A DNA stretch of 64,000 nt from Bacillus thuringiensis (lineage in GTDB: Bacteria; Bacillota; Bacilli; Bacillales; Bacillaceae_G): positions 3,346,501 to 3,410,500 of the forward strand of contig NZ_CP012099.1 of assembly GCF_001182785.1 (NCBI RefSeq), read 5' to 3'. Below are positions 1-9,686 of this stretch, one piece after another (the stretch's first letter is position 1; every line of letters starts with the position of its first letter). The notes beneath the pieces were generated by a model. It made no database searches. It saw only the letters and a program-made list of their open reading frames with translations, and was not told the origin of the DNA. Made by a program: the position numbers and the translations under genes.

Positions 1-1143
1 TGGAGACTCATTTTTGATTTGTACCTTTTTCTCAACAGTTTGATCAAATATATCCGTTAATACAATCTTTGCATAAGCATTTGTTGGTAATGATATAGAT
101 TGACTGATTACATTTTGATAGGATTTAATATCATTAATTACGTTAATAGGTTGGCCCGTCATATTTTCATTGTTATAAATTTCAATTTTCCCCTTAAATT
201 GCGGTGTACTATTTTCTTTTAGTTTCCAAGATACATTTAATTTTTCATTTTCATAATATATAGATTGGATATCAAAATCTAGTTTTCCTATTTCAGGTTG
301 AGTAGGTTGATTTAGCGTGAATATTTTTCCTGACCCAATAGTAGACTGCGTATTACCTCCTGCTTTGACCCATACATATTCTGAAGTAGATCCTCCATCA
401 TATTGATAAGTATTATCATGCGTCCCAGAAATACTTTGATTATTCCAAGAACTCCATTGTTTATCAACTAATTTTCGGCTATAACCATTTTTTAGGCGCG
501 CTTCTCGAACATTCTGTCCACTATCAGCCCAGTCTTCTTGAAACATTCCTAATCCATGATTAAATGCAACATTAGCAACCGGAAAGTCCATAATTGCAAT
601 TTGATGCCATTTATTCTTTGTTACATCTTTCATCCATTGTCCAAATTTAGTATGACCATTTTCTTGCCATGAACGCATTGTCATTGTGTACCAATTGTAG
701 TCTTTCCAACCATAAGTTGTTTGAACCTTCATTCCTGTTCCTTCTCCTCCAAAGGGTCCAGCTTGCGAATTCGGAGATAAGTATTCGGCCTTTATTGCTT
801 CTTTAGAGGAAATTGGATCCCATAAGGCAAAATGTAAAGTACGTTTTCCATTTTCATCAAACCCACTTTGTTGTTGAAAACCAGCATATCCTCCAGCTTC
901 ACCACCTGCATTCCAGTTGTGTACAGCCCAGTACGTATAAGGTGGAGTCTGAACTGGTGACCAGTCTATACTAATAATATCTGAGGCAGGTATATTTTGG
1001 GGACTCACATAAACTGCTGGAGCAGCTGAATGTGTTGCAGCTTTAGTGTGCGAAATAGACGTTCCAAACATAGAAAACATGCTACATGCTGCGGTCATTA
1101 TAATAACTTTATTAAATCTTTTCTTCGTTTTCTGACTAATCAC
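1..1143 (-). CDS. Secreted DUF3472-type protein, 3' end cut by window edge
   Basis: The frame is open from a GTG at 1143 to base 1 with no stop, so the C-terminus lies outside the window. The GTG is chosen because AAAGGATG sits about 8 bases upstream. The product starts with Lys/Arg residues and a hydrophobic stretch (signal peptide, cleavage near the Ala/Thr-rich segment around residue 30). It continues with a GGYAGFQ segment, GGEGTGMK and many Trp/Tyr residues, which I recognise as the DUF3472 domain of secreted Bacillus proteins; the part after residue 260 resembles a beta-sandwich extension. Function is unknown; carbohydrate binding is only a guess from the aromatic content. It is followed upstream by the enhancin-like protease gene on the same strand. 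Confidence 0.75.
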   Translation of the reverse strand, partial: MISQKTKKRFNKVIIMTAACSMFSMFGTSISHTKAATHSAAPAVYVSPQNIPASDIISIDWSPVQTPPYTYWAVHNWNAGGEAGGYAGFQQQSGFDENGKRTLHFALWDPISSKEAIKAEYLSPNSQAGPFGGEGTGMKVQTTYGWKDYNWYTMTMRSWQENGHTKFGQWMKDVTKNKWHQIAIMDFPVANVAFNHGLGMFQEDWADSGQNVREARLKNGYSRKLVDKQWSSWNNQSISGTHDNTYQYDGGSTSEYVWVKAGGNTQSTIGSGKIFTLNQPTQPEIGKLDFDIQSIYYENEKLNVSWKLKENSTPQFKGKIEIYNNENMTGQPINVINDIKSYQNVISQSISLPTNAYAKIVLTDIFDQTVEKKVQIKNESP

Positions 1144-1284
1144 TAATCTACATCCTTTTCTAATTTTTATTATTGAATAATAACTTAGTAGAGAAATCTA
1201 TCAAAATTCAAACAACATCCAGTAAATCTTTAAAATACTGCCCCAATTTTATGTTGTTCTATCTTCACATCTGATTCTTACATG

Positions 1285-3525
1285 TTATTTGATTGTAAGT
1301 GGTTTCCATAAAGATAACGCAAATATCCAATTCGGGTCACCATTTCCTTGATGATTTTGAACCGCTTCATACACTGTCCCTTGATGTTCTACTTTATCGC
1401 CCTTTGTATATGCCTTCTTTGGATCCCATTTTTCATAAGATATATTTTGATCTTTGGTTTTTACCGGAAGAATTTCACTTTGAATTGATGTATTTCCAGC
1501 TGCATCTACAGCCTTCACTGCATATTTATATTCCTTATTAGCTGTTAAGTTTTGATCAATAAATGTCGTTCCTTGTACGGTTTGAATCAATTGTCCATCA
1601 CGTAATACCTGATATTCTTTTACACCTATATTATCTGTAGAAGGATTCCATTTTAGCTCTACACTGTTAGAAGTAAGATTGTTTGCATATAATCCTTGTG
1701 GCTGTGTGGGAGCTTCTGTATCTGGTTTCGGATTAACAATTTGATTTACTTTTTTCAGGCCATCCTTTGTAACTTCATACATTACTTTTTTATCAAGACT
1801 TTCACGTTTATTATTATCTAAATTTATTAATGTTGCCCTCTCTCCGCCTTCTAAATGTGTAAGCTCAATAAAATCGCCGGTCTTTACTGAAACTTTTTGT
1901 GTTCCAGCATTTTGCTGTTTATTCCCATAAAACTCCTTGTTATATACTACTTTACCTGATGTGTTTTGCACTTTAATACTTGCATATGTACTATTAAAGT
2001 AGTTATGTGGTACACCTGCTTTTAGATCAACTTGCATTTCTTCTGTTGATTTATTTAAATTTACTTTTGCGAATTCAAAATCTCCAATCCCTTTCAGCGA
2101 CCATGCAAACTGGTTTCCTTCTAATATATTATTTACATTAGGCATATCTGGTTTAATTGGATTAGCATCCGTACCCTTCCAAATCTCTGCTGTTAAAATT
2201 GGATATCCTAATGCAGCTACTTTTTGAATGGTATCGTTATTTGGACGTAATCCCCACTTCTCAAAGAAAGGAATCAAATTTTGTTTGGCTACTTTTGATG
2301 CTGAAATCATAAATAATTGTTTTTTATTTTCATCAGTTTGTGGAAGTTCACTTGAAGGCATGTCTCTATACAATTGATGCAATTTAGGATAGAAATCCTC
2401 TCCATACGCTAACTGTAGTTGCCAAAGCATAACAAGCTTTACAAAAACATCGCTAATTTCATCATAATTTTTATTCACTTGCTCTAGATATTGAAATGCT
2501 TTTGGATAAATTCCACTTTTCTCTAAGTTGGATGGTTGATTAAATGCTTTTTCTACAGAAAGGCTGTATATATTATTTTGTACTTCTGTCATATTATAAA
2601 ACTTCCAGGGCGATTGTTGTCTCAAATGTCCTGCCTCATGCCAAGGGCCCCAGCCATCTGTTATAAATTTATTAATATCTAACACGTATTGGATTGCATC
2701 TCCTACATATGCTGTTCGATAAGAAGTTGCATACATATAATAATCAGGAGAATGATTTTCTTCTACGTAATGAACATAATGTTTATCTACCTGTTCTTCA
2801 GATAATCCAGCTACTTTGTCTTGAATTCGAGTAGCTTCATCCATCTTTTTTAAGAGTTGTACAGGATCTGTATTAGAACCCAACAAATATTTCTTAACAC
2901 GTGCAGGGCTGGCCGTAATTAATACACGTTCTCCTTTTAACTCCACTGCATGTGCATTAGGATACTGGTCCAGCATGTTTATTAAATCTTGTTTCGTATG
3001 CTTTCCTAGTTCAAAGAAAGGCGTAGTCGTTCCACCTGTTGTAATTGTTGTTCGAATGCTATCTCCTGGTTGTTTATTATAAAAATAAATCATCCCCCCA
3101 TTTGGAGATTGGATTGTGTTTATACCAGGTTTTAATGTAAATGATTTTATCTTAGAATCTTCTCTCCAAGAAGCATCATACGAATACGTTCCAATATATA
3201 CCTGAATATCTTGATTACCTTCTACATTAATCGTTATTTGTTCATTTGGCTTTGCATATAAACCAGTTGGTTCGTACGGACTAAATGCCATACTTTTTCT
3301 TTCCTGTTGTTTTAATACCTCAACATCCCCTTTTCCTGGGACTGTAAATGTTCTATTTTCTGATTTAACTGACTTTTCACTTTGCAGTGATGTCGATAAA
3401 TTTTTTTGCTGCTCCTTTTGCTCTGCAAAGACATCTGATGAAGAAATCATTCCAGTCGCAAGCATAGTTACTGTAGCAGTAGCTGCAAGTATTTTTCTAG
3501 TTTTATGTTTTGAATTATTCCCCAT
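1285..3525 (-). CDS. Enhancin-like M60 metalloprotease with FnIII and chitin-binding-like modules
   Basis: 746-residue secreted zinc protease. A signal peptide covers residues 1-34 (cleavage after VFA). The catalytic zinc motif HEAGH is at residues 296-300, preceded by GWGPW, as in the peptidase M60/enhancin family that degrades mucins. A fibronectin type III domain follows at about 604-690 and a ChiC/CBM5-12-like module with WDPKKAYTKGD at about 698-746. The start ATG has GAGGGAG 6 bases upstream. This architecture matches the Bel (Bacillus enhancin-like) protein known from B. thuringiensis, where it helps breach the insect peritrophic matrix; that role is inferred here from family resemblance. 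Neighbours are other secreted polymer-degrading enzymes on the same strand, but gaps of more than 140 bases suggest separate transcripts. Confidence 0.88.
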   Translation of the reverse strand: MGNNSKHKTRKILAATATVTMLATGMISSSDVFAEQKEQQKNLSTSLQSEKSVKSENRTFTVPGKGDVEVLKQQERKSMAFSPYEPTGLYAKPNEQITINVEGNQDIQVYIGTYSYDASWREDSKIKSFTLKPGINTIQSPNGGMIYFYNKQPGDSIRTTITTGGTTTPFFELGKHTKQDLINMLDQYPNAHAVELKGERVLITASPARVKKYLLGSNTDPVQLLKKMDEATRIQDKVAGLSEEQVDKHYVHYVEENHSPDYYMYATSYRTAYVGDAIQYVLDINKFITDGWGPWHEAGHLRQQSPWKFYNMTEVQNNIYSLSVEKAFNQPSNLEKSGIYPKAFQYLEQVNKNYDEISDVFVKLVMLWQLQLAYGEDFYPKLHQLYRDMPSSELPQTDENKKQLFMISASKVAKQNLIPFFEKWGLRPNNDTIQKVAALGYPILTAEIWKGTDANPIKPDMPNVNNILEGNQFAWSLKGIGDFEFAKVNLNKSTEEMQVDLKAGVPHNYFNSTYASIKVQNTSGKVVYNKEFYGNKQQNAGTQKVSVKTGDFIELTHLEGGERATLINLDNNKRESLDKKVMYEVTKDGLKKVNQIVNPKPDTEAPTQPQGLYANNLTSNSVELKWNPSTDNIGVKEYQVLRDGQLIQTVQGTTFIDQNLTANKEYKYAVKAVDAAGNTSIQSEILPVKTKDQNISYEKWDPKKAYTKGDKVEHQGTVYEAVQNHQGNGDPNWIFALSLWKPLTIK

Positions 3526-3920
3526 ATTATCTCCCTCATTTTTCCTTAGTACTCTTAAGGATTTTTTGTTTTCTTCTTCATGTTTTTACAATCAAAACTA
3601 TTCATACTATTTAAGTTGTGTCTATTACTCTATATTTTTTCATAAATATCTCCTTTTCTTTATTTATTATTGTATATAAATGTTATTTGATGACACATTA
3701 AATAACAACTTTACGATAAACTCATCGATAACAGCCTATTATGTTTTGATTCTGTATTCTAAACTTCCATCTATTTGGAGAAATACACCCAATTGGAGAA
3801 ATAAGTAAATATTTTTCAGCATTTAAGGGTTCGGATCTCACAAAAAAATTCATAAAACTTTTTTCACTTTAAAGGTTAATACAATTGCAACCACATTTGT
3901 TTAAGCCTCCACCTTTTTTG
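3526..3920. other. Intergenic region upstream of the enhancin-like gene
   Basis: About 395 bases, very AT-rich, with no open frame that has a ribosome binding site. It must hold the promoter of the enhancin-like gene. I looked for a PlcR box (TATGnAn4TnCATA) and found only a version with two mismatches near 3640-3655, so I do not call one. Confidence 0.4.
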
Positions 3921-3957
3921 AAAAAAAAGCATCTAATTCCATTTGAATTAGATGCTT
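3921..3957 (-). terminator. Intrinsic terminator of the GH5 gene
   Basis: Perfect 13-bp inverted repeat (3927-3939 with 3945-3957, 5-base loop). On the minus strand it is followed by a run of Ts (As at 3921-3926 on the plus strand). It lies 30 bases past the stop of the GH5 gene. Confidence 0.85.
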
Positions 3958-3987
3958 ACATTTAGTCCTTAGGACAAATATTCTAAA

Positions 3988-5220
3988 CTATTTATGTACT
4001 TGTAAATCTTTTTTTATTACTTCCCAGAGTGAATTATCTTGACGCATTGGTTTACCCTCTTCATCCCATTTTATTTTTCCTGTTCCCAATTCATAATCCA
4101 TCCCTGTCCATGTGTCTTCACGAAATGCATAGAATGATTTATGCCAACCTTTTTGGTTGAAGATAGAAATAAGATCTTGCATGTATTGGGTAGCTCCTGG
4201 AACAGTACGGTTAATTCCAAACTCTTCTGCAATAATTCGATTAGATGATACATGATTTTTCTTAGACCATTGTTGGATTGGCTTCAAAAATTGCTCTAAT
4301 CCCTGCTTATTCCACATTACAGGTTTCTCTAAATCTCCTACTTTTACTAATCCTGGATATTGATACTCCTTATTTTGTTTTTCACCTTGACTCGTTAATT
4401 CATATGGTTCATACATATGAAATGCATATAGGGTTTTTTTATCATTTACTGGTTTTAAATATTTAAAGGCCCATGGAGTAGCATATAAACCTGAATCTAA
4501 AATAATCGGTGTTTCTTGGTCTACTTCACGAATGGAATTGATTACTTTTTGATAAAATCTGTTTAAATCCGCTGTCGTTCCCTTCACTGTTGAATACCAT
4601 TTCTCATAATCTTCCGTCCAAAAATCATTATATCTATTATTTTTAGCTGTTTCTGGATGTGGTTCATTTATAATATTATAACCAACCACCGCAGGGTGAT
4701 CTTTTAATTCCAGAGCAAGATCCTTCCAAAATTGACTTGCTTGTTCTTGATACTTCTCTTCTTCCCATATTCTGTCGTCATTCTTGTTATTATTAAATTG
4801 GCGCCATCGATCACCAGGTAAGGATAACATTGTAAGAACAACTTTCATTCCTTGTGATTGTGCGGCATCTAAATCCGCCTTTAATTTTTCGAAATCCTCC
4901 TTTACTAATCCCTGATAGTTATCTGCATTACCTATCAGAAAATCCTTTCCAGAAGTATCTGGTTTATCCTCAAATAGAAAATCTTTATCTTTTGCCCATT
5001 TATCAGGTGCTAAACGTACATATTCAATATTAGCTTCTTTTGCACTTTTATAGTTTTCAGGTAATGACGTACTATTCATGAAATTAGTACCCTTTCTTTT
5101 CGAATCCCAAAAACTAATTTTTGAATCGCCTTTGTGGTATGTATCAGCTCTTACATTCATTTCCTGTACTCCGAAACTCATCATGCCTAATAACGCAACA
5201 ATTGGCAAAATTTTTTTCAC
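3988..5220 (-). CDS. Secreted glycoside hydrolase family 5 (cellulase-like)
   Basis: 410-residue secreted glycosidase. I choose the GTG at 5220 because AAGGA lies 6-7 bases upstream and it places a typical signal peptide (KK, hydrophobic core, VRA cleavage near residue 25) at the N-terminus; longer starts up to 5298 have no binding site and spoil the signal peptide. GH5 signatures are visible: the acid/base Glu in INEPHPE (Glu186) and the nucleophile Glu in AEEFG (Glu333), with a TIM-barrel-like spacing between them and conserved HMYEP. The substrate could be cellulose, another beta-1,4-glucan or a host/microbial glycan; sequence alone does not decide. It ends at a strong terminator and appears monocistronic. 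Confidence 0.87.
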   Translation of the reverse strand: MKKILPIVALLGMMSFGVQEMNVRADTYHKGDSKISFWDSKRKGTNFMNSTSLPENYKSAKEANIEYVRLAPDKWAKDKDFLFEDKPDTSGKDFLIGNADNYQGLVKEDFEKLKADLDAAQSQGMKVVLTMLSLPGDRWRQFNNNKNDDRIWEEEKYQEQASQFWKDLALELKDHPAVVGYNIINEPHPETAKNNRYNDFWTEDYEKWYSTVKGTTADLNRFYQKVINSIREVDQETPIILDSGLYATPWAFKYLKPVNDKKTLYAFHMYEPYELTSQGEKQNKEYQYPGLVKVGDLEKPVMWNKQGLEQFLKPIQQWSKKNHVSSNRIIAEEFGINRTVPGATQYMQDLISIFNQKGWHKSFYAFREDTWTGMDYELGTGKIKWDEEGKPMRQDNSLWEVIKKDLQVHK

Positions 5221-5382
5221 AACTTTTCCTTCTTTCTCTTTATATTTAACACACATAACATACCTTTGTTTTGTTACAGGAATATGGCAATTTTCCAAAA
5301 ATGCCTTTTTAGTTTATAAGATCGCAGCGCATTCATAAAAATGAAAGAGATAATTAGAACATTGCTTCATTTTCAAAGAAAC

Positions 5383-5412
5383 AAAAAAGGAATCCTTTAC
5401 GGATCCCTTTTT
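5383..5412 (-). terminator. Hairpin terminator upstream of the GH5 gene
   Basis: 12-bp stem with one mismatch (5384-5395 with 5401-5412) and A/T runs on both outer flanks, so it could act in both directions. On the minus strand it follows the regulator remnant at 5728-5999 and precedes the GH5 start by 160 bases. Confidence 0.7.
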
Positions 5413-5661
5413 GCGATGCACTCTTTTTCAAATGGTACATTTTGCACCTATTTTTAGTATACCTTATAATTCCTATAAAATAAATAAGATTAAATGAAAT
5501 TCACTTCAAATTGTGATAGAAAACATAATTAAGAAGCGCAGATAACTAAATATTATCCCTTTTATTAAATAAAAAAGATTAAATAATTCTCCCTCCAAAC
5601 TAGGACCCCTTTACATTTTTTACAAATATTGTTATAATTAGATAAACCAGAGCATTACCCC

Positions 5662-5701
5662 ATTAACAAAGGGACTCCATAATTGGAGTCCCTTTGTTAA
5701 T
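5662..5701. terminator. Strong symmetrical hairpin, probable bidirectional terminator
   Basis: Perfect 17-bp inverted repeat (5662-5678 with 5685-5701) with a 6-base loop. No long T run follows on either strand, so termination is likely but not certain. It lies just past the end of the broken TPR regulator gene. Confidence 0.6.
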
Positions 5702-5727
5702 TAGCTATTAAAAATGATAGCATGTGA

Positions 5728-5999
5728 TTATTGTATAATTTCTTCCTTTTTTAGATCTGCATATTCTTCTACGAAATCCCATAAACCTTGCTTTTCGAAG
5801 TAAGAAATACTTTTTTCACTTCTTCTAAGAGTTTAATTGCTTCATCTTCATTAAGAGAACGTAAAATATTGAAATGATATACATACTCTTCATTTCCTAA
5901 TTCCATACAAACTGCTAATCCTTTTTCAAATTGCTTTAAGAATATACAAGCTGTCCCTAATGCGTTTTCACAAGAAGCAATTTTCACCTCATATCCCAT
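5728..5999 (-). pseudogene. Frameshifted C-terminal remnant of a Rap/NprR-type TPR regulator
   Basis: The frame from 5999 reads TPR-like protein (NALGTACIFLKQFEKGLAV, EEYVYHFNILRSL) and then turns to nonsense after LEEVKKV. Moving one base at about 5815 restores a sensible tail, ISYFEKQGLWDFVEEYADL, ending at the stop at 5728. Alternating TPR helices with LxxLxx and GLW-type endings are typical of the RRNPP peptide-responsive regulators (Rap phosphatases, NprR, PlcR); I cannot say which one. The N-terminal part of any such protein is missing: a stop lies a dozen codons upstream of the ATG. The gene is therefore both truncated and frameshifted and should be inactive. Confidence 0.65.
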
Positions 6000-6084
6000 T
6001 AGCCCAAAATACCAGGAATATAGATACTTATTTTACTTTCAAAGGCTGAAACCTTGCTGCACAACTACTGAAAATAAACATAAG

Positions 6085-6119
6085 AAAGACGTTCAAATCC
6101 ATATGGATAGAACGTCTTT
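6085..6119 (-). terminator. Terminator of the GGDEF-EAL gene
   Basis: 10-bp stem (6085-6094 with 6110-6119), extended by A/T pairs, 34 bases past the GGDEF-EAL stop codon. On the minus strand the stem is followed by a T-rich stretch. Confidence 0.7.
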
Positions 6120-6152
6120 TCACTTTACTTTATACAGATACTGATTTTTCAC

Positions 6153-8882
6153 TTATTCATTTTGCATTGTACTTAAAAAATCGATAAATTCATCTTCATT
6201 TACAGGTTTACTGTAGTAATAGCCTTGAATTAGATAACATGCATTACGTTGCAACACTGTTAATTGTTCTTTCGTTTCTACCCCTTCTGCTATCACTTTC
6301 ATGTTTAAAGTATGAGCAAGTGAAATAATGGTTTGTATAATTTCATCTCCATCAGTAAAAGTTCCGATCCTATTAACAAATTCTTTTGGAATTTTCAAAG
6401 TATCAATTGGATAAAGAGGCAAATACGCTAGTGAAGAATAACCTGTACCAAAATCGTCAATTGATAAATGTACACCATATGATTTTAATACTTTTAACTT
6501 CGATAAGGTTTCTTTTTCATCTACCATTGCTATTCGCTCTGTTAATTCCAAATCAATTGAATTAGCAGGTACTCCTATCTCTTCTATGGTAGATATCATT
6601 GTTTGAACAAAATCTTTCTGTTCAAACTCTATAGCTGATAAATTTATCCCCATCTTTAGATTTGAATAGCCCGCAGAATACCATTCTTTCAGTTGTCGAC
6701 ACGCTTTCTGTAACGTCCACTTCCCAATTGAAATAATCTGCGCCGTTTCTTCTGCGATAGGTATAAACTCAAAAGGAGAAATCAGCCCAAGCTCTGGATG
6801 TTGCCAGCGTATTAAAGCCTCTGCACCAATAACCTTACCTGCCTTACTATCAATTTGTGGTTGATACAATAAAAACAACTCATTATTTTCAATTGCATTT
6901 GGTAAATCCTGTTCTAATCGTAATCGACGAGTTACTTTTTGTGATAATGTCTCGTCATACATACAAACAGCATTGTTACCTTTTTCCTTTGCGCTATACA
7001 TAGCGATATCAGCGTGTTGTAAAAGTGTAGTAGTATTTATTCCTCCAAATGGATACACTGCTATTCCTATACTAAGAGATAAGTAAAAACTATGCTGATT
7101 TACTACAAATGGTTCTTCAGTTATACGAAATAGAGTTTTACACAAATCCAATAGCTGTTGCTCTGTTTGGTTATGGACAATGATTGCAAACTCATCTCCA
7201 CCTATTCTTGCTAGAGGAATAGTCGGTGACAGACATGTCCTAAAACGTTTGGCAACTTCTTTTAAAACTCTGTCACCAATCGAATGACCCAATGTATCAT
7301 TAATGGTCTTAAAGCGATTTAAATCAATATACAGGAGCCCGAACTTATCCTGTGTTTTTTGTGCACGCTTAATGGATCTATCTAATTCTTGTTGGAAGAA
7401 TATACGATTTCCAATCTCCGTCACCGTATCATGGAATGCAAGATAATTTATCTCATCCTGTTGTTGTTTCATCCTCGTTATGTCTTTTACCATTACATAA
7501 CTCCCAAAGGTTTGTCCTTCTATCATAATAGGAACTATAGTGACATACCAAAAGAGGATATCCTTCTCATTGTTATTTTTCACACGTAACTGTAACGAAG
7601 ATGAACTACATCGTTTCCCTTTCTTTATAGCCGATTCCAATTCAGATTTATCTTCATCTAAAAAAATAGAGAAGCACTCTTTCCCTATTAATGCAGCACT
7701 TTCTTTTCCTAATAACATACTTCCAGCCTGGTTTATATTTAATACGATACCATTTGAATCAATCGTTAAAATAGGATCTGGATGATACTCATATAAAGAC
7801 TTAAATCTCTCTTGATTTTTTACCAAATCATTAGATTTGTTTATTAAATCCCGTGTTCTTTGAGTTACTGTTTGTTCTAATTGATTATTAAACACTTTTA
7901 AGGCCTCGGTTAAATCCTTGTTTTGCATTCGTACAATTGTATGACGAATCAGTACAAATACAAAAGCAATACAATTTCCCGTAATCAATGTAGCTGAAGA
8001 AGTTTGTTCTTTCAAAGTAAAGCCAATTAAGACTGCAACTGCAAGATAAGGAAATATGACAAGAAGTTTCTCTCCAAATGTTGGATTGACAATAAAATAA
8101 TTTCTTTTAGAAGAAGTATTCTTTGGAATTGTAGCAGCAATAGCGATAAATAATAGGAAAACTCTATACAAACACCTTAATAATATAACTGAACGATCTG
8201 ACAAATCATCTTGTAAGTAAAAATATAAGTAGTCCGTAATAGCCAATCCAGTTAATACTAGGATAAAAATAAACAATTTACTTTTTGCATTGAAAATAGC
8301 AGGTCGAAAGATTAGTGTAACTCCAAGTAATAGAAGCAATAAATCTATAATCGGAAAAATAAATGAAAGAAAAACATCTCCAATTGAAAAGAATAAGATA
8401 TTTGCAGAAGGTTTATTAAATAGGTACCACTCTAATGTAAAAATAGCAGTAACAACAATGCATAAATCACAAAGTAAATACGCTTTCTCCCATTTGTTAC
8501 ATTCCATCATAATTTTATAAAAAAACGCAAAGAGAAAGAAAAATAAGAAAAACAACAAAAATACATCAGAGATACTAAAATTTTGTATTGGTAATTCTAC
8601 ATTAAGTACTTGAAAAGCAGATATGAAATTTCCTATCAGGAAACACCCTATCGCAATAATTATGCAAATCCAGAATACTCCTAACTTAATTTTTCTGGAT
8701 AATATAGAATACAGTAATGAAATAAATACAGTAGTTTCAACAACTAAAGATGATAGCCGGATATTAAAATCTGATACGAAATAATGATTCGGAAGAACAA
8801 ATAAAAATATACAGCAAAAGCTTATATAAGCTATTAAAGCCAATATCAATACATAAAATTGCACATATGCATGTTTACGCAA
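6153..8882 (-). CDS. Membrane-bound PAS-GGDEF-EAL cyclic-di-GMP turnover protein
   Basis: About 909 residues. The first ~320 residues carry eight to ten hydrophobic segments, a membrane sensor region I cannot assign to a named type. A short coiled linker leads to a PAS domain (about 357-472), a GGDEF domain (472-642) and an EAL domain (647-902). GGDEF is intact at about 561-565 but there is no RxxD inhibitory site five residues before it. The EAL domain keeps EAL, INLS, ELTE, DDFGTGYSS, AEGVE and QGYYYS, so the phosphodiesterase should be active; both activities may be present. I favour the TTG at 8882, five bases past AAGGTGA; the GTG at 8891 overlaps that binding site. Monocistronic, with its own terminator. 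Confidence 0.88.
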   Translation of the reverse strand: MRKHAYVQFYVLILALIAYISFCCIFLFVLPNHYFVSDFNIRLSSLVVETTVFISLLYSILSRKIKLGVFWICIIIAIGCFLIGNFISAFQVLNVELPIQNFSISDVFLLFFLFFFLFAFFYKIMMECNKWEKAYLLCDLCIVVTAIFTLEWYLFNKPSANILFFSIGDVFLSFIFPIIDLLLLLLGVTLIFRPAIFNAKSKLFIFILVLTGLAITDYLYFYLQDDLSDRSVILLRCLYRVFLLFIAIAATIPKNTSSKRNYFIVNPTFGEKLLVIFPYLAVAVLIGFTLKEQTSSATLITGNCIAFVFVLIRHTIVRMQNKDLTEALKVFNNQLEQTVTQRTRDLINKSNDLVKNQERFKSLYEYHPDPILTIDSNGIVLNINQAGSMLLGKESAALIGKECFSIFLDEDKSELESAIKKGKRCSSSSLQLRVKNNNEKDILFWYVTIVPIMIEGQTFGSYVMVKDITRMKQQQDEINYLAFHDTVTEIGNRIFFQQELDRSIKRAQKTQDKFGLLYIDLNRFKTINDTLGHSIGDRVLKEVAKRFRTCLSPTIPLARIGGDEFAIIVHNQTEQQLLDLCKTLFRITEEPFVVNQHSFYLSLSIGIAVYPFGGINTTTLLQHADIAMYSAKEKGNNAVCMYDETLSQKVTRRLRLEQDLPNAIENNELFLLYQPQIDSKAGKVIGAEALIRWQHPELGLISPFEFIPIAEETAQIISIGKWTLQKACRQLKEWYSAGYSNLKMGINLSAIEFEQKDFVQTMISTIEEIGVPANSIDLELTERIAMVDEKETLSKLKVLKSYGVHLSIDDFGTGYSSLAYLPLYPIDTLKIPKEFVNRIGTFTDGDEIIQTIISLAHTLNMKVIAEGVETKEQLTVLQRNACYLIQGYYYSKPVNEDEFIDFLSTMQNE

Positions 8883-9586
8883 TGGACTCACCTTCTTGAG
8901 TTTTTTCTATACTTTTATTAAGAAATGTCTTGATAGTGGCACAACTCCTACTAATTAAAATGTGTGCTACCTATTATCCATATTATGACCTTTTTAAAAG
9001 ATTTTTTTCTACATACAACAGTCTTATTAACTTTTTGTAGATTTTTACAATTTCCAATACTGAGGATTCCAAAAAGGATCAGTTAAAAAATGTAGTTTTT
9101 CAAGTATTTGTGCATCGTAAATTTGGATTGTACAACTTATCTACTCTTTAAATATGAGATAAAATCTAATCCTCTATTGAATTATAGTTAGTTTCTAACT
9201 GTCACACTTAAAAAGGAATGAAAATATACTATCTTTAACATAGAAATTCGAATTAGTTTTCGAAACCAACTGTAACAATTATAGTTACAACTTAGATTGA
9301 TGTCAATTTCATCTTTCCTCCTTACTCAAAGAATTATAAATAATCTAGGATTAGGTGAAGCTGAAGCTGATATTGCATCTCTCTAAAAAGAATGTTACTC
9401 TAAAAATAGAATTATGAAAGGAATGATGGATGAATAATGATTAACTAATTTATATTTTAAGTTGAATTTTATAACTTCAAACTACAAAATATAGGGTTAG
9501 TCTATCCATTTTTAAAATTCAGTTCATACTTTATTTGTCATGATTCAAATGATTAATAAGTACTTATTAAGTATAGACGAAAGACT
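8883..9586. other. Long intergenic region with a possible gene relic
   Basis: About 700 bases with no gene supported by a start and ribosome binding site. The plus strand between 9300 and 9440 reads as a protein-like frame (NNLGLGEAEADIASL, then a stop, then KECYSKNRIMKGMMDE), which may be a relic of a lost gene; I do not recognise it. Short inverted repeats occur around 9180-9290. The promoter of the ABC-F gene leader is probably at the right end. Confidence 0.35.
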
Positions 9587-9617
9587 AATCCTTCCGATTA
9601 CAATTGGGGGATTTTTT
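9587..9617 (+). terminator. Terminator-like hairpin upstream of the ABC-F leader peptide
   Basis: An 8-bp stem with two G-U pairs (9587-9594 with 9606-9613) is followed directly by a run of Ts. It stands 70 bases before the leader peptide of the ABC-F gene, so it may be a first attenuator in a long leader RNA, or the terminator of a lost upstream gene. Confidence 0.45.
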
Positions 9618-9686
9618 TATTCCCGTTTATGTTAGTTGGAACTTATTAATTGTTAAATGTACCTAACAAATAAAGGAGCGAGAAAA

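Noticed and set aside
3640..3655. Possible PlcR box before the enhancin-like gene
   Set aside because: Two of the fixed positions are wrong.
9300..9440. Plus-strand protein-like frame NNLGLGEAEADIASL followed by a stop and further sense codons
   Set aside because: No ribosome binding site, one internal stop and no family I recognise; mentioned only in the intergenic entry.
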